From: Desulfonatronum thioautotrophicum
Lineage (GTDB): Bacteria; Desulfobacterota; Desulfovibrionia; Desulfovibrionales; Desulfonatronaceae
Reading direction: 5' to 3'
Assembly (NCBI RefSeq): GCF_000934745.1
Contig: NZ_KN882170.1
Location: 124,001 to 188,000, forward strand
Length of the DNA stretch: 64,000 bases
A program made the position numbers and the translations under genes. The notes beneath the pieces are model-generated. The model made no database searches. It was not told the origin of the DNA and worked only from the letters and a program-made list of their open reading frames with translations. Positions 1 to 8,769 of this stretch are shown here, one piece after another; positions within the stretch are counted from its first letter, which is position 1; each line of letters opens with the position of its first letter.

Positions 1-1
1 T

Positions 2-1027
2 GTCCGCATTTTCGGGCCTGGAGCCAGTGCAGCCCAGGACATGGAACCGGAGTGGGTAGAGGTCAGCGCGGACAACAAGACCGCCTATGTCAGCCTCCAG
101 GAGAACAACGCCATTGCGGTGGTGGACATCGCCACGGCCACGGTGTCGAATATTTTCCCGTTGGGCTTCAAGGACTGGTCTGCCGGCGGCCAATGGTCCG
201 GCAAAGGATTTGATGCCAGCGATCGCGACGGTAAAATCAATATCAGGCATTGGCCGGTGCGGGGCATTTACCAACCGGATACGATCCGTATTTACGAAAC
301 CAACGGCAAAACCTATCTGATCACGGCCAACGAAGGGGATGCCAGAGATTACAAGGGTTGGACCGAAGAGTTCCGGATCAAGGACCTGCGTCTGTCTCCC
401 TCGGCCTTCCCGAATGCCGAAGAGTTGCAAAAAGACGAAAACCTGGGGCGACTGCGGGTCACCTCGACCCTGGGCGTCAGCAACGGCTGCTCACCATCGG
501 ATAAATCCACCAACGTAAAAGCGGATTGTGAATTTTCCGCCCTGTATGCCTATGGCGCACGGTCCATGTCCATTTTCCTGGTCACGGAAAATGGACTGGA
601 ACTGGTCTATGATTCCGGCTCCCAGATGGAAGAGACCACGGCCGCGATGTTTCCCGCTGATTTTAACTCCAACCATCGGGAAAATCAGAGCTTTGACTCT
701 CGTTCCGACGACAAGGGGCCGGAACCGGAAGGCATCGCCCTGAGTGAGGTCAACGGCCGCATGTATGCCTTTGTCGGTCTGGAGCGGGTCGGCGGGGTGA
801 TGGTCTACGACATCACCGAACCGGCAAACACAACATTCGTCCACTATACCAATAACCGTGACTTCAGCCTGCCCAACACTCCCGAAGCTTTGACCACCAC
901 GGACCTGGGCGCCGAAGGCCTGCACTTTATCCCGGCAATGGAAAGCCCGGATCCAGAGGGAAGGGCAATCCTTCTTGTCGGCAATGAGGTCAGCGGCACC
1001 ACAACCATTTTTGCAGTGCACCCATAA
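2..1027 (+). CDS. Choice-of-anchor I family protein, 3' part
   Basis: The reading frame is open to the left window edge, so the N-terminus and any signal peptide are missing. The visible 342 residues carry the repeat style of the choice-of-anchor I family (beta-propeller-like secreted proteins, some described as alkaline phosphatase-like): an LQENNAIAVVDI stretch near the start, then GPEPEG, GLERVGGVMVYD, DLGAEGLHFIP and a terminal NEVSGTTTIF. Members are exported and bound to the surface by varied anchors. A role in phosphate-ester use would suit the surroundings, but the sequence shown does not prove an enzyme activity. The gene ends 4 bases before a strong hairpin and converges on the phn operon. 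Confidence 0.75.
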   Translation, partial: VRIFGPGASAAQDMEPEWVEVSADNKTAYVSLQENNAIAVVDIATATVSNIFPLGFKDWSAGGQWSGKGFDASDRDGKINIRHWPVRGIYQPDTIRIYETNGKTYLITANEGDARDYKGWTEEFRIKDLRLSPSAFPNAEELQKDENLGRLRVTSTLGVSNGCSPSDKSTNVKADCEFSALYAYGARSMSIFLVTENGLELVYDSGSQMEETTAAMFPADFNSNHRENQSFDSRSDDKGPEPEGIALSEVNGRMYAFVGLERVGGVMVYDITEPANTTFVHYTNNRDFSLPNTPEALTTTDLGAEGLHFIPAMESPDPEGRAILLVGNEVSGTTTIFAVHP

Positions 1028-1031
1028 ACAG

Positions 1032-1070
1032 CTTCAGGCCGCGATGCCACGACGGCATCGCGGCCTGAAG
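1032..1070. terminator. Strong hairpin between convergent genes
   Basis: A perfect 17-bp inverted repeat (arms 1032-1048 and 1054-1070) with a 5-base loop lies between the two convergent coding regions. Neither side has a long T tract, but the stem is GC-rich and the position is right for a bidirectional terminator. Confidence 0.7.
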
Positions 1071-1127
1071 TAAAGTCCGCCATGTTGATTTGATCCTGCA
1101 GCCGATAATATTACTTCAAATCAAACC

Positions 1128-1979
1128 TTACCAGCGCATTACCAGCAGACCGAGACAGATCACCATTGCCCCGAGCAGGCGCAGTACCCAGTGTTGCCGT
1201 TCTCGCAGAATGAAGATGGAAATTAGGCTGGCCAGGACGATCCCGGCATTGGTGTAGGCCACGGCCTCCGCTGAGGGCATGAAGCGCATGGCATGGATAA
1301 CGAGCACGTAAGCCGTCCCGACGCTCAGCCCTCCGAAAAGCAACGTGACCGGGCTGATGCACTGCCGAGGAATCACGCGGCCGGTTTTCCGGTACAAGTC
1401 CAAGCTGATGCCCACCCAGGCCGCGGTATAGCCGAAGGTGATGAAGCCCAGCAGGCCCGCGAAACTGGTGATTGATGCCGTTGCGGCCTTGTCACTCAGG
1501 GAATAGATGCTCGTGGCGAACATGGCCAGAAGCATCCAGGGCAGAGCGGCGCTATCCCGACAGTTTCGCGCGCTCGAGGCCATGACCAGCAATCCGAGCA
1601 CGCTGGTCACGATCCCTGTCCAGGTCAGCACCCCGAATGCCTCACCAAGGAACAGTGAACTCCAGACAGCGATGAAGAGTGGCGAACTCCGGACGACCGG
1701 ATAGACCAGGGCCACCGGAGCATGCTCGTAGGCCCGACGCAGGCCGAGAAAATAGACCATGTTCGCCGTGGCCGACGTCGCCAATAGGGCGATGAAGGCA
1801 GGTGTCCAGGTGACCTCCGATAGCAATGCGGACACGCCCAAGGGCCCGAGCAGGAGAATGTGCGCAAGCAGAATCCACCAGAGGGCGCAAGCCTCCTGGG
1901 GTTGGGTGCGGACCATCAGGTTCCAGATCACATGCAGCAGCACCGACCCTGCCAGGGCCATTCCCGCTTCAGGAAGCAT
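1128..1979 (-). CDS. EamA/DMT-superfamily transporter at the end of the phn operon
   Basis: A 283-residue protein made almost entirely of hydrophobic segments, about ten in two similar halves, as in drug/metabolite transporters of the EamA family. Family members export or import small metabolites; the substrate cannot be read from sequence. The gene lies 66 bases behind phnN in the same direction, so it is probably the last gene of the C-P lyase operon and could export a by-product or import a phosphonate-linked substrate; that is inference. Start codons at residues 1 and 7 are both possible. Confidence 0.8.
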   Translation of the reverse strand: MLPEAGMALAGSVLLHVIWNLMVRTQPQEACALWWILLAHILLLGPLGVSALLSEVTWTPAFIALLATSATANMVYFLGLRRAYEHAPVALVYPVVRSSPLFIAVWSSLFLGEAFGVLTWTGIVTSVLGLLVMASSARNCRDSAALPWMLLAMFATSIYSLSDKAATASITSFAGLLGFITFGYTAAWVGISLDLYRKTGRVIPRQCISPVTLLFGGLSVGTAYVLVIHAMRFMPSAEAVAYTNAGIVLASLISIFILRERQHWVLRLLGAMVICLGLLVMRW

Positions 1980-2045
1980 GTCGCCAGGCAGCTTTGGAGC
2001 TGTTCTTGAGCAGGAAAAGAGGAACCAATTCGGTCCGACGGTACG

Positions 2046-2621
2046 TCATCCGCTTCCCGGATAAGATTCAATTTCCCGCAAGATGGCCGCCACGAGCTGC
2101 TCACCAGCCTCCGCAACCGGGCCCTCATTGGGAATGATCACCGCGTCATCCATCAACCGGCCTGAAAACCGGGCATCGCGTTCCAGGCGTTCCTGGATCT
2201 GCCCTGTATTCTCCCGGCCCCGGGCCACCAGCCTGGTTCGGATGGTGTCCTCACCGGCGGTAATCCAGATCAGCCGCAAGTCGGGATGGCTCTTGCGCGC
2301 CTGGGGAAGATAGGCTCTTGAGCCATTGACCACCGCGCTGACCCCCTTGGCCAGCCAGCAATCGATTTCAATGCCGACTCCGTAGTCCATGGCGTGGGAA
2401 TGCCAGTTCATTGCGAACAGTCCGGCACGACAACGCATTGCGAATTCTTTGTCCGTCAGGGCGATATGATTCTCGCCGCCGGCATCCGCTGGGCGGGTGA
2501 TATACCTGTGCGCAAAGGCGACCCGGCCGGCACCGTCCAGGCGCTGCCGGGCGTAATCAAGCAGGGTATCCTTGCCCGAGCCGGAGGGGCCGACGACATA
2601 GATCAACCGTCCGCTAGCCAT
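2046..2621 (-). CDS. phnN: Ribose 1,5-bisphosphate phosphokinase
   Basis: This 191-residue P-loop kinase has Walker A GPSGSGKDT at residues 11-19 and the guanylate-kinase-like fold of PhnN, including the RYITRPADAGGENH region. PhnN makes PRPP from ribose 1,5-bisphosphate using ATP and so returns the ribose product of C-P lyase to nucleotide metabolism. The start overlaps the end of phnM by 8 bases, which indicates translational coupling. Length is normal for the family (about 185-195 residues). Confidence 0.9.
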   Translation of the reverse strand: MASGRLIYVVGPSGSGKDTLLDYARQRLDGAGRVAFAHRYITRPADAGGENHIALTDKEFAMRCRAGLFAMNWHSHAMDYGVGIEIDCWLAKGVSAVVNGSRAYLPQARKSHPDLRLIWITAGEDTIRTRLVARGRENTGQIQERLERDARFSGRLMDDAVIIPNEGPVAEAGEQLVAAILREIESYPGSG

Positions 2622-3774
2622 GGCAAAACGACGCCGTAAACACGCAGCGTCCCTCGCTCCAGACCCGTTCCACCAGGGGCTGTCCTCCGACCTCCCGTAC
2701 GGCGATCAAATCGGCGCGCTGGTTCGGGGCCACTCCCCCCCTATCCAGCAGGCCGGCGGCCAATGCAGGATTTCGGGTGACCAGCTTGACCGCCTCATGC
2801 AGAGGCATTTCAGCCTGTTCCCGCAGCTTGAATACAGCAGCGAGCAGTGCCCCTGGTGCATAATCCGCGCAAAGGATGTCCGCGACGCCCTCCAAAACTG
2901 CGTCCAGGGCCCGCATGCAGCCGGAATGGGAGCAGCCGCGCAGAATATTCGGCGCGCCGAACAGAGTCCGCAGCCCTTGCGTCTTGGCTGCCCGTGCAGT
3001 GTCGATGTTCACGGGAAACTCGGAAATTGTGGCCCCCAGGCTGTGCATGAGCTCAATCTTTTCCGGATTGTCGTCGTCATGACTGGCCAGGGCCACATTA
3101 TGCTTGCGGGCGTCCTCGGCCAGGCCGCGAATCCGGGCCAAGGCGCCTTTGGCATTGACCAGCTTGGACTCCAATAACTGGTCCAGTTCCTGCTCGGACT
3201 GCTTGTAGGTCTTGGCCAAAAAACGGCGATAGGCCTCCACGTCCCGGTAACTGCCCTGTCCTGGCGTATGGTCCATGAACGACAGGAGATCCAGCTCGTT
3301 TCGCTCCATCATCTCCAAAAGCAGTTCCGGAGCCTCGGTGTCTGTGACCTCGTAACGGGCATGGGTCAGGTTATCCACAAGGGCACACCGGTTCCATTCA
3401 TGTACCGCACGGAGAACCTGGGCAGCGACAAGGTTGTTGCGAACCCCAAGTTCGGCCTGGGCAAAGGACAGGGAATGAAAGACCGTTGTTATTCCGGCCG
3501 AGGCATTGCGTTTGTCAGCCTGAGCGCAGGCGTGATCCAGTGGAAAGTAGACGTTGGGCCGCGGCTCCACGTCTTTCTCCAGCGCATCGCAGTGCAGATC
3601 AATCATGCCGGGCATCAGCACCCGGCCTTCAAGGTCGATCTCGCAGGCACCGTTGCCCGAAAGGGGTTCCACTGCGCTGATGAATCCGTCCTCCACCAGG
3701 ATTGCCCCGTTGGCAAGGGTTTCTTGGTCCAGAACCAGCTGGGCACGAGTGATATAGAAACGGTTCATCGACAT
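2614..3774 (-). CDS. phnM: Alpha-D-ribose 1-methylphosphonate 5-triphosphate diphosphatase
   Basis: PhnM is an amidohydrolase-fold enzyme that removes pyrophosphate from the C-P lyase intermediate RPnTP. The N-terminal half has the metal-binding MPGMIDLHCDALEK segment followed by EPRPNVYFPLDHA, and further in LASHDDDNPEKI, typical of PhnM. I place the start at 3774 (386 residues, beginning MSMNRF) because GGAG lies 6 bases upstream; the frame stays open to 3855 but those residues do not look like the family. A 141-base gap with small hairpins separates it from phnL, the only loose joint in the operon. Confidence 0.92.
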   Translation of the reverse strand: MSMNRFYITRAQLVLDQETLANGAILVEDGFISAVEPLSGNGACEIDLEGRVLMPGMIDLHCDALEKDVEPRPNVYFPLDHACAQADKRNASAGITTVFHSLSFAQAELGVRNNLVAAQVLRAVHEWNRCALVDNLTHARYEVTDTEAPELLLEMMERNELDLLSFMDHTPGQGSYRDVEAYRRFLAKTYKQSEQELDQLLESKLVNAKGALARIRGLAEDARKHNVALASHDDDNPEKIELMHSLGATISEFPVNIDTARAAKTQGLRTLFGAPNILRGCSHSGCMRALDAVLEGVADILCADYAPGALLAAVFKLREQAEMPLHEAVKLVTRNPALAAGLLDRGGVAPNQRADLIAVREVGGQPLVERVWSEGRCVFTASFCHG

Positions 3775-3915
3775 GATATGCTCCATTGTGAAGAGGTCAT
3801 TGAACAATGCCCCCCATGAGGGGCCCATGTGCATCGGCAATGGTGCCAACACCATTTAATAATTGTTTTATTGATGTCCCAGAATGAACACTGGACAGAA
3901 AACGCCTTGCAGGTG

Positions 3916-4665
3916 TCAATGGATATGTTTACGCAATGTGCCCTCATTCAGCGGATCTGCTTGTCCCGGCATGGTAAACACCCGGTCGGCCACTGCCGCA
4001 CGCACCTGGTCATCGTGAAAAATCCCCACCACGGCGGTTCCCGTGGCCTTGGCTTCCTGGATCATCCGGACCACCACGTCCCGATTTTCTGCATCCAGGG
4101 AGGCCGTGGGCTCATCCAGAAGCAAAACCGGACATTCACGGGCAAAGCCCCTGGCGATATTCACCCGTTGCTGTTCCCCTCCGGAAAAGGTCTTGGGTGC
4201 CAAAGACCACAGGTGAGGTCCGATATTCAACCGAGACAGAATTGCTTGGGCTGTTTGACGGGCCAAGTCCCGGCTCCGCCCGTTGAACTGGGCCGCCTCG
4301 GTGACGATGTTCAGGGCACTGACCCGGGGAATGACCCGGAGAAACTGGCTGACATAGGCAATGGTTCCGCGACGGACGTGTTGGATTTGCCGCGGGGGTG
4401 CCGAAGCCAGGTCGATATAGGCTTTTTCGTGCAGCACGAAGATACTGCCCGTGTCCGGTTTGTAGTTGCCAAACAGGGAGCGCAACAGGGTGGACTTGCC
4501 GGCGCCGCTGGCTCCGACCAGGGCCAGGCATTCTCCGGCGGCCACCTGCAGATCCAGGTCCTGAAACACGTTGATCCGCACCCCGCCCTGGTGGTGCAGG
4601 ACAAAGGACTTACCCAGGCCCTCCACCCGGACCCGGATCCGGGGTACTGGTCTGCTTGCTGTCAT
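3916..4665 (-). CDS. phnL: C-P lyase ABC-type ATPase subunit PhnL
   Basis: A 249-residue ABC ATPase with Walker A GASGAGKST near residue 53, signature FSGGEQQRVNIARG and Walker B VLLLDEPTASLDAENR. The insertion around YVSQFLRVIPRVSALNIV is characteristic of PhnL rather than a transporter ATPase. PhnL works with PhnK on the C-P lyase core complex and is not a transport subunit. Its ATG shares one base with the TGA of phnK (TGATG), so the two are translationally coupled. Confidence 0.92.
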   Translation of the reverse strand: MTASRPVPRIRVRVEGLGKSFVLHHQGGVRINVFQDLDLQVAAGECLALVGASGAGKSTLLRSLFGNYKPDTGSIFVLHEKAYIDLASAPPRQIQHVRRGTIAYVSQFLRVIPRVSALNIVTEAAQFNGRSRDLARQTAQAILSRLNIGPHLWSLAPKTFSGGEQQRVNIARGFARECPVLLLDEPTASLDAENRDVVVRMIQEAKATGTAVVGIFHDDQVRAAVADRVFTMPGQADPLNEGTLRKHIH

Positions 4666-5552
4666 CAGGCCTCCAGAATCGACGCAACCAGCAGTTGCGT
4701 ATAGGGGTGATGAGGATCATCCAGCACCTGATCCGTCAACCCGCTCTCCACGACCCGCCCGCACTGCATCACCAGCAATCGATCCGCCAGGAGCCGGGCC
4801 ACGCCCAGGTCGTGGGTCACCAGGATCACGGCCAGATGCAGTTCGGAACACAGCGAACGTAGCAGATCCAGCAGCCGGGCCTGGACCGAGACATCCAGGC
4901 CGCCGGTGGGTTCGTCCATGAACATCAGCCTGGGCCTTGTCACCAGGTTGCGGGCGATCTGCAGGCGCTGCTGCATCCCTCCGGAAAAGTGCAATGGAAG
5001 ATCGTCAATTCGATCGGGTTTGATTTCCACCTTGTTCAACCAGGTCAAGGCCTCGTCCCGGATTGCCGCGTAGTTGCGCTGCCCCAGGCTCATCAGCCGC
5101 TCCCCGATGTTGGCCCCGGCGCTGACTCCCAGGCGCAGCCCGTCGCGGGGATTCTGATGCACCAGACCCCACTCCGTGCGGTGCAGGCGCCGCAAGACAT
5201 GCTCGGGGGAGGTGAAGACTTCCACCTCGCCGCATCTGGGCGAAGAATAGGTGGTACGCCCTGTGTCGGCCGGGATGCCCGCACTCAGGCAACGCAGCAG
5301 AGTGGTTTTCCCGGAGCCGGACTCTCCGACAATGGCCAGGACTTCCCCTGGCCAGAGCATAAAGGAAATGTCCCGGCAGGCCGGTGTTCCGTTAAAGGAT
5401 TTGCCCACATCCTCGACGATCAGCAACGGATTGTCCTCCATGCCCGGAGAGCACGGACCGCTTGGTGCCGTTTCCCGCTCCATCCCATCGCCCGGATCTG
5501 ATTCTTCCGCCACGTCCGGACATGGCGCTTCCCTGTTGAGGAACTGACTCAT
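4665..5552 (-). CDS. phnK: C-P lyase ABC-type ATPase subunit PhnK
   Basis: This ABC ATPase of about 295 residues contains Walker A GESGSGKTT, signature FSGGMQQRLQIARN, Walker B LMFMDEPTGGLDVSVQARLLDLLRS and the PhnK/oligopeptide-type C-terminus. PhnK binds the PhnGHIJ core and couples ATP hydrolysis to C-P bond cleavage. I choose the ATG at 5552 because it forms an ATGA overlap with the stop of phnJ. That start gives an acidic, proline-rich N-terminal extension of about 37 residues before the ABC domain begins at MEDNPLLIVEDV, which is longer than in E. coli PhnK; an internal start there is an alternative. Confidence 0.9.
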   Translation of the reverse strand: MSQFLNREAPCPDVAEESDPGDGMERETAPSGPCSPGMEDNPLLIVEDVGKSFNGTPACRDISFMLWPGEVLAIVGESGSGKTTLLRCLSAGIPADTGRTTYSSPRCGEVEVFTSPEHVLRRLHRTEWGLVHQNPRDGLRLGVSAGANIGERLMSLGQRNYAAIRDEALTWLNKVEIKPDRIDDLPLHFSGGMQQRLQIARNLVTRPRLMFMDEPTGGLDVSVQARLLDLLRSLCSELHLAVILVTHDLGVARLLADRLLVMQCGRVVESGLTDQVLDDPHHPYTQLLVASILEA

Positions 5553-6475
5553 ACCCTCACCACCCGTGTTTCTCGACCAGCCTCTGGGGCAACAGCGGCT
5601 GGCCCGGATGCATCGGTCTCCCGGCGGGAGAGGCAATAATCGCTATCCGAGCAGACGAACATCCGCTTGCCGTGGTCATCGAGAATGATCTCGTCCAGAT
5701 AGCTGTTCCGGGATCCGCACAGGCCGCAGCTTTCCGACCAGCTTTGAATTTCAAAGGGATGATCATCAAAGTCCAGGCTTCTGACCTCGGTGTAGGGCGG
5801 GATGGCATAGACCCGTCGCTCCCGACCGGCGCCAAAGATCTGCAGCGCCGGACAGTCGTCCATCTTCGGATTGTCGAACTTGGGAATGGGCGACGGGCTC
5901 ATTACGTACCGGTTCGCCACGCGCACCGGATAGTCGAAACTGGTCACGATCCGGCCGTAGCGGGCGATATCCTCATAGAGTTTGACGTGCATCACTCCGT
6001 ATTCCTCCTGAGCATGCATCTTCCGGGATTCCGTTTCCCGAGGCTCCAGCCAGCGCAGGGGCTCGGGCAGAGGTACCTGGTAGACGAGGATTTGATCCTC
6101 GCGCAGTGGGACTTCCGGAATTCTGTGCCGGGTCTGGATGATGGTGGCATCCACGGTGCGCTCCGTGGTCCGCACCCCGGCCGTCCGCTGGAAGAACTTG
6201 CGGATGGAGACCGCATTTGTGGTATCATCGGTTCCCTGATCAATGACCTTGAGCACGTCGTCTTGGCCCAGCAGGGCCGCGGTCAACTGGATGCCTCCCG
6301 TGCCCCACCCAAAGGGCATGGGCATCTCCCGGCCGGCAAAAGGGACCTGGTACCCCGGGATGGCCACGGCCTTGAGCATTGCCCGACGGATCATCCGTTT
6401 GGTCTGCTCGTCCAGGTAGGCAAAATTATAGCCGTTGTCGGAATGGCACCTCGCCTTGTCCATACTGCTCATCAT
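5549..6475 (-). CDS. phnJ: Alpha-D-ribose 1-methylphosphonate 5-phosphate C-P lyase
   Basis: PhnJ is the radical SAM-type enzyme that cleaves the carbon-phosphorus bond. The diagnostic cysteine motif C-x2-C-x21-C-x5-C is complete at Cys250, Cys253, Cys275 and Cys281; in the family the first three bind the 4Fe-4S cluster and the last forms the thiyl radical. The GWGTGG(I/L)Q segment near residue 56 is also conserved. At 308 residues it is slightly longer than E. coli PhnJ because of a variable C-terminal tail. ATGA overlaps join it to both phnI and phnK. All catalytic features are intact, so the operon should encode an active lyase. Confidence 0.96.
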   Translation of the reverse strand: MMSSMDKARCHSDNGYNFAYLDEQTKRMIRRAMLKAVAIPGYQVPFAGREMPMPFGWGTGGIQLTAALLGQDDVLKVIDQGTDDTTNAVSIRKFFQRTAGVRTTERTVDATIIQTRHRIPEVPLREDQILVYQVPLPEPLRWLEPRETESRKMHAQEEYGVMHVKLYEDIARYGRIVTSFDYPVRVANRYVMSPSPIPKFDNPKMDDCPALQIFGAGRERRVYAIPPYTEVRSLDFDDHPFEIQSWSESCGLCGSRNSYLDEIILDDHGKRMFVCSDSDYCLSRRETDASGPAAVAPEAGRETRVVRV

Positions 6476-7614
6476 GACTGCCCCTCCCCGTTGTCCCGTC
6501 CCTTCGTCGCATGGGCGGCCCGCAATCGCCTGACGATTTCCAGCTCTGCCTGAAAATCCACGTAATGCGGCAGCTTGAGATGCTGCACAAACCCCGAGGC
6601 TTCCACGTTGTCGCCATGGCTGAGCACGAATTCCTGGTCCTGGGCCGGGCTTTTGACGTCCTCGCCGAACTCGTCGTGCCGCAGGGCCCGGTCCACCAGG
6701 GCCATGGACATGGCCTTGCGCTCGCAGTTGCCGAAGACCAGCCCATAGCCCTGGGAGAAATGGGCGGGGCGTTGGCTGTCACCAGGGAATTTTCCGAGCA
6801 TCTGGCACTCAGTGAGCAGGATTTCACCAATGCAGACCGCAAACTCCAGCTCCTCGGGCATGATTTCAACCTCAACACGTCCCACACGGATTTCACCGGC
6901 AAAAGGATGTGTCGAGCCGTACCCTCGCTGGGTCGAGTAGCCCAAAGCCAAGACAAATCCTTCGTCTGCCCGGGCCAGGCTCTGCAAACGTTGATCCCGG
7001 CTCGCCGGAAAGGTCAACGGGTCTCTGGTGATATCGTTGGGAGCGACGTTGTAATCCTGTTGCCCCTCAATTAGTCCCTCACCGCGCAGGAGTTCGGCAA
7101 TGGTGGGCATGTCTACGCTTTCAGGCCTTGGAGACAGGGGTGATTCCCCGGTCCGCGGTTCCCGCCGCCACTCCCCCACGGGGACCTGCCCGATCGCCTG
7201 CCCCGCGCAATCCAACAGGCGGAAGTCCAGCAAGCGGTGCGTGTAGTCGAAGGTCGGCCCAAGCAGTTGCCCTCCGGGCAGATCCTTGAAGCAGCTGGAA
7301 ATCCGGCGCTGCACGCACATCTTCCTGATTTCCACCGGCCTGCTGGTTCCAAGACGCGGCAAGGTCGTCCGATAGGCCCGGACCAGGAAGATCGCCTCCA
7401 CCAGGTCGCCCTGGGCCTGCTTGACCGCCAGGGCGGCAAGCTCCGGATCGTACAGGGAGCCTTCACTCATGACGCGATCCACAGCCAGGCTCAATTGTTC
7501 GCGAATCTGCTCCACGCCGATTTCCGGGAGATCCGGATTGCCCCGGCGTGCCGTATCCAGAAGCCGGTGGGCGTTTTCAATGGCTTTTTCTCCGCCCTTG
7601 ACCGCTACGTACAC
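6472..7614 (-). CDS. phnI: C-P lyase core subunit PhnI (nucleosidase)
   Basis: PhnI, with PhnG, H and L, attaches the phosphonate to ribose 5'-triphosphate, displacing adenine. I place the start at the GTG at 7614 (380 residues, starting VYVAVKGGEKAIENAH) because AAGGAGG lies 4 bases upstream and this is where PhnI similarity begins; an upstream in-frame start at 7650 would add 12 unrelated residues. The GTG overlaps the end of phnH by 10 bases, and the stop forms an ATGA with phnJ. Other PhnI hallmarks are the RGNPDLPEIGVEQIREQLSL region and the C-terminal HYVDFQAELE. Confidence 0.94.
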   Translation of the reverse strand: MYVAVKGGEKAIENAHRLLDTARRGNPDLPEIGVEQIREQLSLAVDRVMSEGSLYDPELAALAVKQAQGDLVEAIFLVRAYRTTLPRLGTSRPVEIRKMCVQRRISSCFKDLPGGQLLGPTFDYTHRLLDFRLLDCAGQAIGQVPVGEWRREPRTGESPLSPRPESVDMPTIAELLRGEGLIEGQQDYNVAPNDITRDPLTFPASRDQRLQSLARADEGFVLALGYSTQRGYGSTHPFAGEIRVGRVEVEIMPEELEFAVCIGEILLTECQMLGKFPGDSQRPAHFSQGYGLVFGNCERKAMSMALVDRALRHDEFGEDVKSPAQDQEFVLSHGDNVEASGFVQHLKLPHYVDFQAELEIVRRLRAAHATKGRDNGEGQS

Positions 7615-8222
7615 AAGACCTCCTTCAGCATGACGGATCGGGGCAGACACGCCACGTCTCCGTTGCCGACAAAAATGAAATCCACGCCCTGGGGAAACTT
7701 GGCGTTGTTCGCGGCGACGAATTCCCAGAATCTCGGAAGCGAACCCGCGACCCGGATTATTGCGTGGCCTTGTACCCCAGGCCCCTGAATAACTGCTCCG
7801 TTGCCGGTTTCCAGGGAGTCCGTGACGACCACGATCGTCGCCGAGCGGTCTGGATATTCAGAAGCTCCTGGATTGAATTTTGCCAACAGTTCCGGTTGCA
7901 CCTCTGCGGGCAACAGGCCAAACCTCGCCTCATAAGGGTGCGAGGCGACCGGGCACCCGCAATGAAATCTCAGGAAATCCTTGATCTCCGTGTTGCGGGA
8001 ATACTCACTGAGCCAGACCGGAGTATCAAAATCAGCCAGAGTCAGCAGAACCGACATGGCCTCTTCAGGGAGACCATGAGACACGTCAGGTCGGATCGGG
8101 AGTGACAACCGTTTTCCCGGGCGTGCCATGGCCTCAAGGAGGACCCGAAATGTGGCCTGAGCATCGTGCACCGGAGAGGAAAACCCCACGGAAACAGCAC
8201 CAACCGTGATCAGGTTATTCAT
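7605..8222 (-). CDS. phnH: C-P lyase core subunit PhnH
   Basis: A protein of 205 residues from the ATG at 8222, preceded by GAGG at 6-base spacing; an in-frame GTG at 8234 is less well placed. The N-terminus SPVHDAQATFRVLLEAMARPGK is the hallmark of PhnH, a non-enzymatic dimer in the PhnGHIJ complex. It overlaps phnG by 8 bases and phnI by 10. Confidence 0.93.
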   Translation of the reverse strand: MNNLITVGAVSVGFSSPVHDAQATFRVLLEAMARPGKRLSLPIRPDVSHGLPEEAMSVLLTLADFDTPVWLSEYSRNTEIKDFLRFHCGCPVASHPYEARFGLLPAEVQPELLAKFNPGASEYPDRSATIVVVTDSLETGNGAVIQGPGVQGHAIIRVAGSLPRFWEFVAANNAKFPQGVDFIFVGNGDVACLPRSVMLKEVLCT

Positions 8223-8664
8223 GACCATCCTCACCGCGTACCAGGGTAAAAAAATCCACCGCGGTGGTCTGTGTGGCCGCGTCCTGCTCCATCCGTCGCC
8301 TCAGCAACCTGTTGTCCAAGGGGGCAATCAGTCTCCTCTCCAATTCCGGTCCGGTCTTCTCGTCCTGGAGCAGGGCGTCGAAATAGGCCGCGAGTTCCGC
8401 ATGCTTCCGTGATCTGCCGGCCACAAATCCATATCCCACCTGTCCCGTCTCCGTTCGCACCACACAACGGACCATGGTCATCTCCCCCAGATTGAAGGCT
8501 GCACCATCCCCGTTGACACGTCCCTGAACCATGACCAGCCCAATCTCCGGAGCCCGCAAAAAAACGTATTCAGGACCGGAATATTCGCTGGCGAAGCGGA
8601 GCAACTCATCCTGATCGCTCAATGCCAGTGTACGCATCCACGCCTTGCGTTTCTCGATTTCCAT
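8215..8664 (-). CDS. phnG: C-P lyase core subunit PhnG
   Basis: At 149 residues this is the normal length for PhnG. It begins with the typical short helix containing RKAWMRTLALS and carries the conserved LRAPEIGLVMVQGRVNGDG and FNLGEMTMVRCVVR segments. PhnG is a structural part of the PhnGHIJ core. It is the first gene of the C-P lyase operon; only 105 bases separate it from the divergent regulator gene phnF. The ribosome-binding site is weak (GGAATGAG). Confidence 0.93.
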   Translation of the reverse strand: MEIEKRKAWMRTLALSDQDELLRFASEYSGPEYVFLRAPEIGLVMVQGRVNGDGAAFNLGEMTMVRCVVRTETGQVGYGFVAGRSRKHAELAAYFDALLQDEKTGPELERRLIAPLDNRLLRRRMEQDAATQTTAVDFFTLVRGEDGHE

Positions 8665-8769
8665 AATTATTACTCATTCCAATTCACGCTGATCATGAAA
8701 GCAACTTTTCTCATCCTCAGAGTGTTGTTATGTGTTGCGAACTCCGAAACCCTCTTTCCTGGATGACCC
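8665..8769. promoter_or_regulatory. Divergent control region phnG / phnF
   Basis: This 105-bp gap must hold the promoters of both the C-P lyase operon and phnF. PhnF-type GntR regulators normally bind such a gap. I see no convincing operator palindrome, no good sigma70 hexamer pair and no Pho-box repeat on either strand. Confidence 0.4.

Noticed and set aside
491-1021. Long ORF antisense to the choice-of-anchor gene
   Set aside because: It is a shadow frame: no family features, and the sense frame has a clear protein family.
2620-4704. Plus-strand ORFs across phnM, phnL and the gap (2620-3177, 3268-3819, 3829-4704)
   Set aside because: Antisense to recognised phn genes, with histidine- and glycine-rich translations typical of shadow frames.
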